Assembly (NCBI GenBank): GCA_016937725.1
Contig: JAFGVZ010000131.1
Location: forward strand, 1-16,097
Reading direction: 5' to 3'
From: Paracoccaceae bacterium
Lineage (GTDB): Bacteria > Pseudomonadota > Alphaproteobacteria > Rhodobacterales > Rhodobacteraceae
DNA length: 16,097 bases
Under the pieces are notes generated by a model. The model made no database searches, was not told the DNA's origin, and worked only from the letters and a program-made list of their open reading frames with translations. This document shows, piece after piece, positions 1 through 8,958 of the stretch (its first letter is position 1; every line of letters begins with the position of its first letter). Position numbers and translations under genes: made by a program.

Positions 1-3
1 AAG

Positions 4-78
4 TGGCAGCCCGTAGGGGAATCGAACCCCTCTTTCCAGGTTGAAAACCTGGCGTCCTAACCGATAGACGAACGGGCC
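4..78 (-). tRNA. tRNA-Glu (anticodon UUC)
   Basis: Read on the minus strand, this folds as a complete 75-nt cloverleaf including an encoded 3' CCA. The acceptor stem is GGCCCGT paired with ACGGGCT, with a G-U pair at its end and discriminator G. The anticodon stem CCAGG/CCTGG encloses the loop TTTTCAA, giving anticodon TTC (plus-strand 43-45). The T-arm is AGGGG-TTCGATT-CCCCT. It decodes GAA/GAG glutamate codons and, in most bacteria, also supplies Glu-tRNA for tetrapyrrole synthesis. It lies downstream of recJ on the same strand with a 90-bp gap. Confidence 0.97.
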
Positions 79-168
79 ACTTGCTGTGTGAAGCGGTGTT
101 TATGCAAAGCCGTCGGGCTGCGCAAGAGGGTTTCGCGTGAAAAATACGGGTTTGTGACGGGAAATTTG

Positions 169-1928
<1,760 letters not shown>

Positions 1929-1932
<4 letters not shown>

Positions 1933-2489
1933 TGTTGCAGGATATCGGCAACGGGGAGGGCCGATACGAATTCTCCGTGCAAGTGGCTGATGGCGGCGCG
2001 GTGACTATCCTCTGCACTCATGTGCGGCGCTGGCGGGGTCAGCCAAGCCTGATCGGCGTTGCTGGAAAACGCCGCGCAAGCGTCATGCGCCAGCGTCACG
2101 CCAAACCCCAGATTGGCGGCCATCCGGCAGGTGGTCGACACGCAATGCGGCGTTGTCAGCCCGGCAACGACCAAGGTGCCAAGCTGCTGTTCGCGCAGCC
2201 ATGCCTCCAAACCGGTTCCGATAAACGCCGAGTTCACTGATTTTTCGAAGCGCTGCTCATTGCCTATGGGTGCCAGCGCCGGCATCCACGCAGAACCCGC
2301 GCCTGCAAGCGGACTGCCATGTTGCAGGCTTAGATGGCGGATATGGGCAATCGGCGCGCCGGTCGCACGCCACGCGGTCAGAAGACTTGCGGCCTTTGCC
2401 TCGGCATCCGGGTTGTTGCGCATACCCCAGACCGGGTCAGAAAACCCGATCTGGAAATCTATCAGCAGAAGCGCCGTATCGTGCTTCAT
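1929..2489 (-). CDS. Isochorismatase-family cysteine hydrolase
   Basis: A 186-residue alpha/beta hydrolase of the isochorismatase/nicotinamidase superfamily. The expected catalytic triad is present: Asp11 in LLIDFQ, Lys83 in FEKSVNSAF, and nucleophile Cys116 in LTTPHCVSTTCRMA, preceded by the dipeptide usual for a cis-peptide oxyanion region. The early RNNPDAE stretch (24-30) is typical of small cytosolic members. Substrates in this family include nicotinamide, isochorismate, ureidoacrylate and carbamoyl compounds, and the sequence does not decide among them. A GAGG Shine-Dalgarno sits 5 nt before the ATG. It is 66 bp downstream of glpX and overlaps recJ by 4 nt (ATGA), so it probably shares the recJ transcript. 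No functional link to either neighbour is evident. Confidence 0.9.
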
Positions 2490-2512
2490 CTTGCCTCGAA
2501 TGCTCCGGGGGC

Positions 2513-2546
2513 TGGCCCGCGCGGGCCAAGCGAGGGCTGCGCCCCT
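2513..2546 (-). terminator. Paired GC-rich hairpins downstream of glpX
   Basis: In the 66-bp gap between the glpX stop and the next gene there are two inverted repeats. The one nearer glpX is GGGC-TGC-GCCC at 2534-2544. The second is a perfect 16-bp palindrome, TGGCCCGCGCGGGCCA, at 2513-2528. Neither is followed by a T-tract on the minus strand, so intrinsic termination may be partial. They could act as a terminator or as an mRNA 3'-end stabiliser between glpX and the hydrolase-recJ pair. Confidence 0.45.
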
Positions 2547-2555
2547 TCCGACAGT

Positions 2556-3518
2556 TTACAGGGGCGAGCGGTAGGTCATGCGCCGCAGCGACCCGGTTTT
2601 CGAGCGCATCAGCAGGGTTTCGGTCGTCACCCAGCCCGGTTCGGTCCGAATGCCCTTCACGATGGAGCCGTCGGTCACGCCGGTTGCGGCAAAGATCACG
2701 TCGCCCGTCACCATCTCGTCGCGGGTATAGACGCGGTCCAGATCCTCGATCCCGGCGCGGCGGGCGCGGGCGATTTCATCCTCGTTGCGGAACAAGAGCT
2801 TGCCGTAAATTTGCCCGCCCATGCATTTCAGCGCCGACGCGGCCAGAACCCCCTCGGGCGCACCGCCCGATCCCATATACATGTCGATCCCCGTCAGCGC
2901 GGCTTCGGCACAATGGATCACACCGGCCACATCGCCATCCATGATCAGCCGGATCGCGGCCCCGGTTGAGCGGATATCTTCGATCATGTCTTCATGGCGG
3001 GGGCGTTCCAGCACACAGACGGTGATGTCGGAGGGCGCGCAACCCTTGGCCTTGGCCAGCGCGCGCACGCGGTCCGAGGGCGACATGTCCATCGTGACCG
3101 TATCGGATGCAAAGCCGGGGCCGATGGCCAGCTTGTCCATATACACATCGGGTGCGTGCAGCATGGACCCGCGCGGCGCCATGGCGATCACGGTCAGCGC
3201 ATTCGGAAAGTCCTTGGCGGTCAGCGTGGTGCCTTCCAAAGGGTCCAGCGCGATATCGACCTCTGGCCCGGTGCCGGTGCCGACTTCTTCGCCAATATAA
3301 AGCATAGGCGCTTCATCGCGTTCGCCTTCACCGATGACAACGCGGCCCTTGATGTCGAGCATGTTAAGCTGCGTGCGCATCGCATCGACCGCGGCTTGGT
3401 CGGCGGCTTTTTCATCGCCACGCCCGACAAGCTTGGCAGAAGCAAGGGCAGCGGCTTCGGAGACGCGCGCCAGCCCCAGAGAGAGCATGCGGTCCTGAAA
3501 TTGTGAAATGGCGGTCAT
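2556..3518 (-). CDS. glpX: Class II fructose-1,6-bisphosphatase (GlpX)
   Basis: GlpX hydrolyses fructose 1,6-bisphosphate to fructose 6-phosphate in gluconeogenesis. In autotrophic relatives this class can also act on sedoheptulose bisphosphate. The 320-residue product carries GEGERDEAPM (63-72), the metal-binding DPLEGTT (92-98), MDGDVAG (193-199) and GSGGAPEG (216-223), all characteristic of the lithium-sensitive phosphatase fold of GlpX. The frame is open upstream to an ATG at 3614, but the added 32 residues do not resemble GlpX. The ATG at 3518 gives the family length of about 320 and has AGGGAC about 9-10 nt upstream. An 8-bp inverted repeat lies immediately before this start. hom lies upstream on the same strand, 116 bp away. 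Confidence 0.95.
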   Translation of the reverse strand: MTAISQFQDRMLSLGLARVSEAAALASAKLVGRGDEKAADQAAVDAMRTQLNMLDIKGRVVIGEGERDEAPMLYIGEEVGTGTGPEVDIALDPLEGTTLTAKDFPNALTVIAMAPRGSMLHAPDVYMDKLAIGPGFASDTVTMDMSPSDRVRALAKAKGCAPSDITVCVLERPRHEDMIEDIRSTGAAIRLIMDGDVAGVIHCAEAALTGIDMYMGSGGAPEGVLAASALKCMGGQIYGKLLFRNEDEIARARRAGIEDLDRVYTRDEMVTGDVIFAATGVTDGSIVKGIRTEPGWVTTETLLMRSKTGSLRRMTYRSPL

Positions 3519-3519
3519 G

Positions 3520-3580
3520 GTGGTCTGTCCCTGACAAGATGTGGTTGCCAAAGCTCTACCTGCACTGCCCCCCAGACCAC
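3520..3580. repeat. 8-bp inverted repeat in the glpX leader
   Basis: GTGGTCTG at 3520-3527 and CAGACCAC at 3573-3580 are perfect inverted copies separated by 45 nt. On the glpX transcript one arm ends one base before the start codon and the ribosome-binding region lies in the loop. This could be an operator for a dimeric regulator or a leader stem. It could also be chance, since an 8-bp match is only moderately unlikely across all the gaps here. Confidence 0.35.
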
Positions 3581-3634
3581 AAGGCTTGGTGTGTATGGGG
3601 GCGCTAACAGCCATGCGCCTGCGACATATGGGAC

Positions 3635-4921
3635 TCAGTCTTCCTCGATGGCCAGTGCAACCGGCTCATCCACCACCACCCCGGTTTTCAGCGACAGCGC
3701 AACCGCGTGGTCAATCGCATCGCGCGTGGTTTTGTGAGTGATGACCAGAACCGGCGCGCGGGTATCTGCATGGCCTTGCTGGCGCATCCGGTCGATGGAT
3801 ACGCCTGCATTCCCAAGCGCCTCTGCCACTTTGGCCAGCGCGCCGGGTTTGTCGATCAGCGTCATGCGCAGGTAGAAGGGTTTCGACGCGGTGGCGCGTG
3901 CCGCTTGCGGTTGCGCAAGGCTGGCCGCCGGTTGCCCAAAGACCGGCAGGCGCAGCCCGCGCGCGATGTCGATCACATCGCCAATGACCGCGCTTGCCGT
4001 CGGGCCCGCGCCCGCGCCGGGGCCGCGCAGCACCACGCGCTCGATCGCGTCACCCTCGATCACGACCATGTTGGTGCCGCCCTTCAACTGCCCCAGCGGG
4101 CTATCTGCGGGCACAAGGCAGGGGGTCATCGACTGCTCCAGCCCGCGGCCGGTCATCTGCGCCACGCCCAAAAGCTTGATACGCAGGCCCAGATCGGCGG
4201 CAGCGCGAATGTCTTCAATCTCGATCTGTTGGATACCGCCCAGTTCGATTGCGTCGAAATTGGGTTGCACGCCAAAGGCGATGGCCGACAGGAGCGCAAG
4301 CTTATGCGCGGCGTCGATGCCACCCACATCGAGCGTGGGGTCGGCTTCCAGATAGCCAAGCTGGTTCGCTTCTTCGAACACGGTATCGTAGGGAAGGCCC
4401 GCATCTTCCATCCGGGTCAGAATGTAATTGCAGGTGCCGTTCATAACGCCCTTGATGCGGGTGATCTTGTTGCCCGCCAGCCCCTCCATCAGCGCCTTGA
4501 TGACAGGGATGCCGCCTGCAACCGCCGCCTCAAAGCGCAAAGCCACACCCTTGGCTTCTGCTGCTTCTGCCAGCGCTTGGCCATGCAGCGCCAGAAGCGC
4601 CTTGTTGGCCGTGACAATGTCTTTGCCCGCTGCGATTGCGGCTTCGGTTAGGGCTTTTGCGGGGCCATCCTCGCCGCCCATAAGTTCCACGACCACATCA
4701 ACATCGTCGCGCCGTGCCAGCGTCAGCGGGTCATCTTCCCAAGCATAGCTGGAAATATCGACGCCGCGATTGCGCGACCGTGAGCGAGCGCTGACGGCGG
4801 TAATGGTCACGGGGCGACCTGCGCGCGCTTCTATCAGGGCTGCGTTGCGCTGCACCAGCGCGATCAGCCCAGCCCCGACCGTTCCAAGCCCGGCAATTCC
4901 AAGGCGCAAGGGTTGGGTCAT
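3635..4921 (-). CDS. hom: Homoserine dehydrogenase with C-terminal ACT domain
   Basis: Reduces L-aspartate 4-semialdehyde to homoserine with NAD(P)H, the branch point towards threonine, methionine and isoleucine. The 428-residue form has the N-terminal Rossmann motif GIAGLGTVGAG (8-18) and TANKALL (105-111, with the conserved Lys107). The substrate domain has AGGIPVIK (135-142), NGTCNYI (161-167), LEADPTLDVGGIDAAHK (191-207) and the expected catalytic pair Asp203/Lys207. An ACT domain (about 350-428, LRMTLIDKPGALAKVAEAL) implies threonine feedback control. The frame extends to 4984, but the start at 4921 has GGAG about 9 nt upstream and begins directly with the family pattern MTQPLRLGIAGLG. 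It is monofunctional, with no aspartokinase fusion. Confidence 0.97.
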   Translation of the reverse strand: MTQPLRLGIAGLGTVGAGLIALVQRNAALIEARAGRPVTITAVSARSRSRNRGVDISSYAWEDDPLTLARRDDVDVVVELMGGEDGPAKALTEAAIAAGKDIVTANKALLALHGQALAEAAEAKGVALRFEAAVAGGIPVIKALMEGLAGNKITRIKGVMNGTCNYILTRMEDAGLPYDTVFEEANQLGYLEADPTLDVGGIDAAHKLALLSAIAFGVQPNFDAIELGGIQQIEIEDIRAAADLGLRIKLLGVAQMTGRGLEQSMTPCLVPADSPLGQLKGGTNMVVIEGDAIERVVLRGPGAGAGPTASAVIGDVIDIARGLRLPVFGQPAASLAQPQAARATASKPFYLRMTLIDKPGALAKVAEALGNAGVSIDRMRQQGHADTRAPVLVITHKTTRDAIDHAVALSLKTGVVVDEPVALAIEED

Positions 4922-4989
4922 GTCGCAGGCTCCGTCTTGGCTGAATATCAAGCGCCTGTTAGCCGCTTGGCGCGGGGCTTGCAACGTGC

Positions 4990-5724
4990 CTAAGCCCGCA
5001 GCGCGGCAAGTGTGTCAGCGATGGCGCGACAAGGGGCTTCGTCGGGGCGGTATTCCAGCCCGATGGCAGGACAGTCCAAGCCCCGCAAGAGCGCCATTAG
5101 CGGTGCAATTTCAGTGCAAAGGTCGGGGCAGGGCGCGCCCCTGTCCGACGCGCGGGCAAGCTGGACATGGCCAATACGCGGCCGCAGCCGGGTCAGTAGC
5201 GCGTGGCCCTCGGCCTCGCTGTGCAGCGCGCGGATGTGGAACCAGTCTGCCATGATCTTCAGGCGCGGGTCGTTGAAGCGGTCCAGCACCGCTTCGGCCT
5301 GTGCGAAGCCCGACAGGAAATAGCCCGGTGCCGCGCGCGGGCTGATCGGTTCGATGAACAGATCACAGGGCGTGCGGGCCAGCGCATGATCTAGGTTATG
5401 CAGATATGTCGCCTCATCCCCGCCTTTGCCCGCAACCACATGGATCGCGCCAGCATTAAGCGCTTGGGCTGCGACAGCGGCGGCGGCGAAATCTTGGGCG
5501 AAGCCGTCGCGCGACAGCGCCGCGCGGCCCATGCTGTCACCCATAGACGTGCCCAGAACCACCACCGGCATATCGCCCAGAACGCGGGCCAGCGCGCCCA
5601 GATCGGTCCCTTGCGCCTGATCGTGCATCTCGACCGCGTCAAAGCCCGCATCGCGCGCGGCGCGTAGGCGGTCGGGCAGCGACAGATCGGTGAACAAAAA
5701 GCCCAGATTGGCGGAAATCAGCAT
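4990..5724 (-). CDS. Hydroxypyruvate isomerase-like TIM-barrel protein (Hyi/OtnI family)
   Basis: A 244-residue sugar-phosphate isomerase/epimerase (AP-endonuclease-2 TIM barrel). The N-terminus ISANLGFLFTDL with AARDAGFDAVEMH closely resembles hydroxypyruvate isomerase / 2-oxo-tetronate isomerase, as do FIEPISPRAAPGYFL (123-137), IMADWFHIR (157-165), IGHVQLA (184-190) and IGLEYRPDEA (221-230). Glu125, Asp160, Gln188 (or His186) and Glu224 match the usual divalent-metal set. It is somewhat shorter than the usual ~258 residues. Known relatives interconvert hydroxypyruvate and tartronate semialdehyde, or act in four-carbon acid sugar catabolism. No glyoxylate carboligase, tartronate semialdehyde reductase or tetronate kinase is nearby, so the substrate is open. 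It is divergent from speA. The start has only a weak AAAGAAA ribosome-binding signal. The stop is 68 bp before hom on the same strand. Confidence 0.85.
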   Translation of the reverse strand: MLISANLGFLFTDLSLPDRLRAARDAGFDAVEMHDQAQGTDLGALARVLGDMPVVVLGTSMGDSMGRAALSRDGFAQDFAAAAVAAQALNAGAIHVVAGKGGDEATYLHNLDHALARTPCDLFIEPISPRAAPGYFLSGFAQAEAVLDRFNDPRLKIMADWFHIRALHSEAEGHALLTRLRPRIGHVQLARASDRGAPCPDLCTEIAPLMALLRGLDCPAIGLEYRPDEAPCRAIADTLAALRA

Positions 5725-5834
5725 TGTGTTTCTTTCGTCAATTTCCCGAAAACGCGCTTAATTTCTTGCGTTTGTCACATGGATTTCCTATCCCGGCGCT
5801 TCACATTGTGCCACCGACAATAAAGGGAGGCGAC
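5725..5834. promoter_or_regulatory. Divergent intergenic region between the isomerase gene and speA
   Basis: This 110-bp gap separates oppositely transcribed genes and must hold or adjoin the promoters of both, including that of the polyamine operon. It is noticeably more A+T-rich than its flanks. Weak elements include TTGCGT followed 16 nt later by CTATCC near 5767-5794 (plus strand), a CACATTGTG odd-length palindrome at 5802-5810, and TCACAT repeated at 5775 and 5801. None is convincing alone. No riboswitch fold is recognisable. The frame of speA is open across the gap from a TTG at 5724, but that peptide does not look like SpeA. Confidence 0.45.
5824..5830 (+). promoter_or_regulatory. Strong Shine-Dalgarno that fixes the speA start
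   Basis: AGGGAGG lies 4 nt before the ATG at 5835. It is the best ribosome-binding site in the window and argues for that start over the upstream TTG at 5724. Confidence 0.8.
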
Positions 5835-7742
5835 ATGCCGGATCGCGTGTTTCAGGAATATGGTATCCATCGCTGGGGTGCAGGCATGTTTGCCCGCATG
5901 GACAACGGCGATCTGGGGCTTGTGAACCCAGAGCGGCCCAATGACACGCCCGCCAGCCTGCCAGACCTGTTGCACAAACTGCATGAGCGCGGGGTGCATA
6001 CGCCCGTTCTGGTGCGCGTTGGGGCGTTTTTGCGCCGCCAGTTGGAACATCTAAACCACGCCTTTGCCACCGCGATCACCACCAGCGGGTATCAGGGCAG
6101 CTATCGCGGCGTGTTCCCGATCAAGGTGAACCAGCAGGCAGAGGTGATCGACCGCATCGTGGAATATGGCCGTCCGTTTCAGTTTGGGTTGGAAGCGGGG
6201 TCGAAGCCGGAACTGATTCTGGCGCTCTCGCGCGATCTGCCAAAGGGCGCTTTGCTGATCTGCAACGGCATCAAGGATGCCGAATTCATCCGGCTGGGGA
6301 TTCTGGCGCGCAAGGCCGGGATCAATTGCGTCTTGGTCATCGAGTCGCCGGGCGAGGCCGATATGGTCATCGCCGAAGCGCGCCGCTTGGGTGAAAAACC
6401 TGCGCTAGGCGTGCGCATCAAGCTGACGCGGCGCGTGACGGGCAATTGGGCCGACAGTTCTGGCGACCGCTCGACCTTTGGGCTGACCACCAAGGAAGTG
6501 GTCGATCTGATCGACAAGCTGCGCGCCGCCGACATGCTGGATTGCCTTGTTCTGCAACACGCGCATCTGGGCAGCCAAGTGCCGCAGATCATGGATATTC
6601 GCCAAGCCGTTGACGAAGCCTGCCGCTTCTATACCGAGTTGCGCCGCTTGGGCGTGCCGCTGGAATATCTGGATCTGGGCGGCGGCTTGGGCATTGATTA
6701 CACCGGCGAAGCGCGCGCCAACGACAATTCCATGAATTATACCATGGAAGAATATTGCACCAATGTGGTCGAGACCGTGAAATATCAGATGGACGAGGCC
6801 GAAGTGCCACATCCCACACTGGTCACGGAATCGGGTCGCGCCATCGTGGCCTATTCGTCGATGCTGCTCTCGGACATTCTGGAAGCCAGCTATTTCGACC
6901 GCGCCGCCCCCATCACGCCCGAAGATGACGACCACCACATGCTGTCAGACATGGCGGCGATTTCGGGCTACCTGTCGCCGCGCCGGGTGCAGGAATGTTT
7001 GAACGATGCCGAATATTACCGCGAAGAATTGCGCGCATTGTTCCGTCGCGGCGTGATTGGCATTGAAGAAGTGGCGCGCGCCGAGCAGATTTTCCTGTTC
7101 ATCGTGGGCCGCATCAAGGATATGGTCGCGCAGAACTCCGAGGACGTGCCGCAGGAAGTGGTCGAGGCGCTGTCCGCCCACCGCGACATTTACCGCGCGA
7201 ATTTCAGCCTGTTCCAGTCGCTGCCCGATGTCTGGGCGATTGACCAGTTGGTGCCCATCGCGCCTTTGCAACGCCTGAACGAAAAGCCGCTGCGCCGCGC
7301 GGTCCTGTCCGACATTACCTGCGACAGCGATGGTAAGATCGACCAATTCGTGCTGGGCCACGGCATTGGCAATGCGCTCCCCATCCACGAATTGACCGAA
7401 GGCGAGCGGTATTTCATCGGCATCTTCCTTGTCGGCGCCTATCAGGAAACCTTGGGCGATCTGCACAACCTGTTCGGCGATACAAACATCGTGACGGTCG
7501 ATTTCAACGAAGATGGCGTGCTGGAATTGCAGCACGAGGTCGAAGGCGATACGGTGTCCGAAGTGATGGCCTATGTCGAATACGAACCCCGGCAATGCCT
7601 GGACGCGTTCAAGCGCATCGTGGAACGCGGCGTGCAGGATGGCACGCTGAACCCGGCGCAGCGGCGGATGCTGATGGAAACCTATCGCCATGCGATGAAT
7701 GGCTACACCTATTACGAACATGAGGAACATACCCATGGCTGA
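5835..7742 (+). CDS. speA: Biosynthetic arginine decarboxylase
   Basis: A PLP-dependent fold-III enzyme converting L-arginine to agmatine and CO2, the first step of this operon. The 635-residue product has the PLP lysine in FPIKVNQ (Lys97) and the HAHLGSQVP segment (242-250). It also has the phosphate-binding glycine run LDLGGGLGIDY (279-289), TESGRAIVAYSS (331-342), the cofactor-site Cys496 in DITCDSDGKID (493-503), and GAYQETLGDLHNLFGD (535-550). Length and the long C-terminal half match SpeA (630-660 residues) and separate it from diaminopimelate decarboxylase. It starts at the ATG with AGGGAGG 4 nt upstream. Its last 8 nt overlap the next gene, so the four polyamine genes are almost certainly co-transcribed and translationally linked. 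Confidence 0.97.
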   Translation: MPDRVFQEYGIHRWGAGMFARMDNGDLGLVNPERPNDTPASLPDLLHKLHERGVHTPVLVRVGAFLRRQLEHLNHAFATAITTSGYQGSYRGVFPIKVNQQAEVIDRIVEYGRPFQFGLEAGSKPELILALSRDLPKGALLICNGIKDAEFIRLGILARKAGINCVLVIESPGEADMVIAEARRLGEKPALGVRIKLTRRVTGNWADSSGDRSTFGLTTKEVVDLIDKLRAADMLDCLVLQHAHLGSQVPQIMDIRQAVDEACRFYTELRRLGVPLEYLDLGGGLGIDYTGEARANDNSMNYTMEEYCTNVVETVKYQMDEAEVPHPTLVTESGRAIVAYSSMLLSDILEASYFDRAAPITPEDDDHHMLSDMAAISGYLSPRRVQECLNDAEYYREELRALFRRGVIGIEEVARAEQIFLFIVGRIKDMVAQNSEDVPQEVVEALSAHRDIYRANFSLFQSLPDVWAIDQLVPIAPLQRLNEKPLRRAVLSDITCDSDGKIDQFVLGHGIGNALPIHELTEGERYFIGIFLVGAYQETLGDLHNLFGDTNIVTVDFNEDGVLELQHEVEGDTVSEVMAYVEYEPRQCLDAFKRIVERGVQDGTLNPAQRRMLMETYRHAMNGYTYYEHEEHTHG

Positions 7743-8958
7743 CAACAAGGACGTTCTGGTTATTGGCGCGGGGGGCGTGGCCTCTGTCACGCTGCACAAG
7801 ATGGCGATGAACCCAGACCTGTTTCCGGGCCGCATCTGTGTGGCCAGCCGCACGCTGGCCAAATGCGAGGCGATTGCGGCAGAGGTGAAATCGCGCACGG
7901 GCGTCGAGATTGAAACCTACGAGGTGGATGCCAATGACGTCGATCAGACTGTCGCGCTGATCGAGGCCGTGAAGCCTGCGCTTCTGGTCAACCTGGCGCT
8001 ACCCTATCAGGATCTGGACCTGATGGCAGCCTGCCTGCGCACCGGTGTGCATTATCTGGACACCGCCAATTACGAGCCGCCGGAAGAAGCCAAGTTCGAA
8101 TATTCCCACCAGTGGAAGCTGCATGACCAGTTCCAACAAGCGGGCCTGATGGCCACGCTGGGTGTGGGGTTCGATCCCGGCGTGACCAGCATTTTCGCGG
8201 CTTACGTTCGCAAGCATCACCTGTCAGGCATTCGCCTGATCGACATTCTGGATTGCAACGGCGGCGATCACGGCCACCCGTTTGCCACCAATTTCAACCC
8301 CGAGATCAACATCCGCGAAGTGACCGCCGAAGTGCGCCATTGGGAACATGGCGGCTGGGTCACAAGCCCGGCCATGTCCACCAAAGTCGAGTTCGATTTC
8401 GAGGCGGTTGGCCCCAAGAACATGTATCTGATGTATCACGAAGAGCTGGAAAGCCTTGTGACGCATTTCCCCGAAATCGAGCGCGCCCGCTTCTGGATGA
8501 CCTTTGGCGACGCCTATATTAACCACGTCACCGTGTTGCAGAATGTGGGCATGACCTCGATCGAGCCTGTGGAGTATGAAGGCCACAAGATCATTCCGCT
8601 GCAATTCCTGAAAGCCGTTCTGCCCAATCCCGGCGATCTGGGCGAACGCACCAAGGGCAAGACCAATATCGGCGATATCATCACCGGCCCGGCGCAGGAC
8701 GGCTCTGGCGAAAAGACGTTCTACATCAAGAACATCTGCGACCATGAGGAATGCTACCGCGAAGTTGGCAGCCAAGCTGTCAGCTACACGACCGGCGTGC
8801 CTGCCTTCATCGGCGCGGCGCTTATGCTGAACGGCACATGGTCGGGCGCGGGCGTGTTCAACACCGAACAGCTTGACCCCGATGCCTTCATGGACATGCT
8901 CAACCAGCATGGCCTGCCATGGACGCTGACGGAACTGTCGGCCCCGGCTGATTTCTGA
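7735..8958 (+). CDS. Carboxynorspermidine/carboxyspermidine dehydrogenase (saccharopine dehydrogenase family)
   Basis: Condenses a diamine with L-aspartate 4-semialdehyde and reduces the imine with NADPH, giving carboxyspermidine from putrescine or carboxynorspermidine from 1,3-diaminopropane. The 407-residue protein has an N-terminal Rossmann motif VLVIGAGGVAS (7-17), LVNLALPYQD (84-93), GVHYLDTANYE (104-114) and GVGFDPGVTSIFAAY (143-157), typical of the family. It starts at the ATG 7735 inside the 3' end of speA, with GAGGAA upstream. An in-frame ATG at 7699 is less likely because it would lengthen the overlap and precede the Rossmann strand with unrelated residues. The neighbouring arginine decarboxylase and agmatinase supply putrescine, so carboxyspermidine is the likelier product. 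General saccharopine dehydrogenase is the alternative name, but the adjacent decarboxylase decides against it. Confidence 0.93.
   Translation: MADNKDVLVIGAGGVASVTLHKMAMNPDLFPGRICVASRTLAKCEAIAAEVKSRTGVEIETYEVDANDVDQTVALIEAVKPALLVNLALPYQDLDLMAACLRTGVHYLDTANYEPPEEAKFEYSHQWKLHDQFQQAGLMATLGVGFDPGVTSIFAAYVRKHHLSGIRLIDILDCNGGDHGHPFATNFNPEINIREVTAEVRHWEHGGWVTSPAMSTKVEFDFEAVGPKNMYLMYHEELESLVTHFPEIERARFWMTFGDAYINHVTVLQNVGMTSIEPVEYEGHKIIPLQFLKAVLPNPGDLGERTKGKTNIGDIITGPAQDGSGEKTFYIKNICDHEECYREVGSQAVSYTTGVPAFIGAALMLNGTWSGAGVFNTEQLDPDAFMDMLNQHGLPWTLTELSAPADF

Noticed and set aside
99..125. Promoter for tRNA-Glu (TTGCGC and CATAAA on the minus strand)
   Set aside because: The spacing is only 15 bp and both hexamers are poor matches, so I do not list it as a feature. 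Transcription could also continue from recJ.
1..168. tRNA-Glu as an attachment site for an integrated element
   Set aside because: No integrase, direct repeat of the tRNA 3' end or compositional change is seen. The window edge prevents looking further left.
3707..4651. A 314-codon plus-strand frame opposite hom
   Set aside because: It is antisense to homoserine dehydrogenase, which has full domain motifs. No independent start signal or motif is visible.
4922..4989. Possible promoter upstream of hom (TTGCAA with CTAACA) and a GCGCC/GGCGC inverted repeat
   Set aside because: The -10 match is poor and the 5-bp arms are too short to stand out in high-GC sequence.
5724..5834. N-terminal extension of speA from a TTG at 5724
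   Set aside because: The extra 37 residues do not resemble SpeA, the TTG overlaps the divergent gene's start codon, and AGGGAGG sits correctly before the ATG at 5835.
6945..7898. A 317-codon minus-strand frame opposite speA and the dehydrogenase
   Set aside because: It is antisense to two well-supported genes, and its composition is that of a high-GC shadow frame.
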